Source: Xanthobacteraceae bacterium (GTDB lineage: Bacteria; Pseudomonadota; Alphaproteobacteria; Rhizobiales; Xanthobacteraceae). From it: a stretch of 6,426 bases of DNA. The position numbers and the translations under genes were made by a program. Below, in pieces: positions 5,884 through 6,426 of this stretch (the first letter of the stretch is position 1; each line of letters starts with the position of its first letter). Where the stretch lies: assembly GCA_030039655.1 (NCBI GenBank), contig JASHVC010000154.1, positions 1 to 6,426 on the forward strand, read 5' to 3'. Under the pieces are notes generated by a model. The model was not told where the DNA came from. It saw nothing but the letters and a program-made list of their open reading frames with translations, and did not search any database.

Positions 5884-6049
5884 TGACCTCTTTGGAATTC
5901 GCCTTGCGAATTGTTCGCTGCGCTCACGCCTCTGTCCTTTGGAAAAGTTCTTCTCATGCGGCCTTTGGCCACGATTGCGCGAGAGTCTTCATGAGACTGG
6001 GTATTTGCGCTTTTCGTTCCTTGGGTGTCCGTCCATAAGCTGCTTCCTC
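5884..6049. repeat. Direct repeat, right copy (pairs with 2506-2671)
   Basis: This is the partner of the left copy in the same orientation, about 3.4 kb away. It covers the last 31 codons of the intact primase-like gene and about 70 bp beyond its stop. The non-coding part holds the palindromes AATTCGC-CTT-GCGAATT (5896-5912) and GCGAA-TTG-TTCGC (5906-5918), which share one arm and so could switch between two folds. Confidence 0.88.
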
Positions 6050-6426
6050 ATTCAACTTAGCTTTGATTTGCTCTGGGTTCATCCCTGCCCCTTCCAACGA
6101 ACGAGCATACCTGAAGAACCGAGTATCACCCTCCGTTGGAAAGTTCTTCGATTGTCGCCAGAGCTGGGTTGCTTGGTCGACCTTCGCTTGGTCAATGGTG
6201 GTTGGAAACGAGCTAAAAACTTCAGCTTTCCTCTTGGGGAATGGCACGACGCTGTTCGTAATCCACTTCCTCGGATCAAGAACCGCCCTACTCTCGTCGT
6301 GGAAGTAATCGAGGAAAAAGCTGTTGGCTGGGTCCTTCGCTTGGCACGGGAGATAGAACAAGCTCGTCGGCGTTCGCTTTGAGGTATCGAGGCCAGACGC
6401 TGGAAGTCGCTCTTTTTGAACTTTCA
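5954..6426 (-). CDS. C-terminal part of a probable mobile-element primase/replication protein (5' end outside window)
   Basis: The minus-strand frame is open from the right edge to TGA at 5954-5956, giving 156 codons of a longer protein; the TTG at 6361 is internal, not a start. Near the beginning it has LDTSKRTPTSLFYLPCQA followed by an acidic and aromatic linker and VLDPRKW. A D-x-R-x-P-x-LFYLP-C pattern followed by a short LD motif is seen, from memory, at the end of the catalytic domain of RepB-like and prim-pol replication proteins of plasmids and integrated elements. The rest is mostly helical: VDQATQLWRQSKNFPTEGD, FFRYARSLEGAGMNPEQIK and a conserved basic end, TPKERKAQIPSLMKTL. The helicase and polymerase motifs that would prove the assignment lie beyond 6426. 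A decayed copy of its 3' end lies at 2577-2758. Coding status is strong; the primase label is moderate. Confidence 0.72.
   Translation of the reverse strand, partial: KVQKERLPASGLDTSKRTPTSLFYLPCQAKDPANSFFLDYFHDESRAVLDPRKWITNSVVPFPKRKAEVFSSFPTTIDQAKVDQATQLWRQSKNFPTEGDTRFFRYARSLEGAGMNPEQIKAKLNEEAAYGRTPKERKAQIPSLMKTLAQSWPKAA

Noticed and set aside
2506..6049. CRISPR array or insertion-sequence inverted repeats
   Set aside because: Only two long direct copies exist, with no short regularly spaced repeats, no transposase frame and no terminal inverted repeat pair.
5939..6382. Plus-strand 147-residue frame over the primase-like gene
   Set aside because: The minus frame is supported by a second, diverged copy at 2577-2758 that preserves its amino acids; the plus frame is not.
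1..6426. tRNA or rRNA genes
   Set aside because: No cloverleaf with a TTCGA-type T-loop and matching acceptor stem, and no rRNA-like stretch, was seen on either strand by eye.

Overview
This 6.4 kb window looks like an accessory region of an alphaproteobacterial chromosome, most likely a Bradyrhizobium-like member of the Rhizobiales. That assignment is an inference from three things: an orphan Bug-family periplasmic binding protein with the Tat-type leader common in that group, a periplasmic DUF1330 protein, and long gene-poor stretches. Base composition is uneven. The left third is AT-richer with short unfamiliar genes; the transporter/methyltransferase part is GC-richer and more conventional.

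Left region (1-2060). A gene on the minus strand runs off the left edge. Its first 62 residues are the start of a TIR domain. Upstream of it on the same strand is a 197-residue, roughly four-helix membrane protein. After a 348 bp stretch with no secure gene comes a set of very small minus-strand frames: a 98-residue two-helix protein starting with TTG, a 39-residue single-helix peptide with a strong ribosome binding site, and, just upstream, a possible frameshifted short gene. A GIY-YIG nuclease-fold protein with all expected catalytic residues is transcribed divergently (2061-2486).

Middle and right region (2506-5883). A diverged direct repeat of about 166 bp (2506-2671 and 5884-6049) brackets three ordinary-looking minus-strand genes: a substrate-binding protein followed 32 bp later by a SAM-dependent methyltransferase (probably one transcript), then a separate secreted DUF1330 protein ending near a strong hairpin. 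Each repeat copy holds the 3' end of the same gene plus about 70 bp of its downstream flank. The right copy belongs to an intact frame (5954 to beyond the window end) resembling the C-terminal part of a mobile-element primase/replication protein. The left copy (2577-2758) is a decayed, frameshifted fragment.

Taken together, the window reads as a mosaic: metabolic cargo lying between two ends of the same kind of mobile element, next to a group of TIR, membrane, nuclease and tiny hydrophobic genes of the sort found in defence islands. A joint function for the left-hand genes is a hypothesis, not something the sequence proves.
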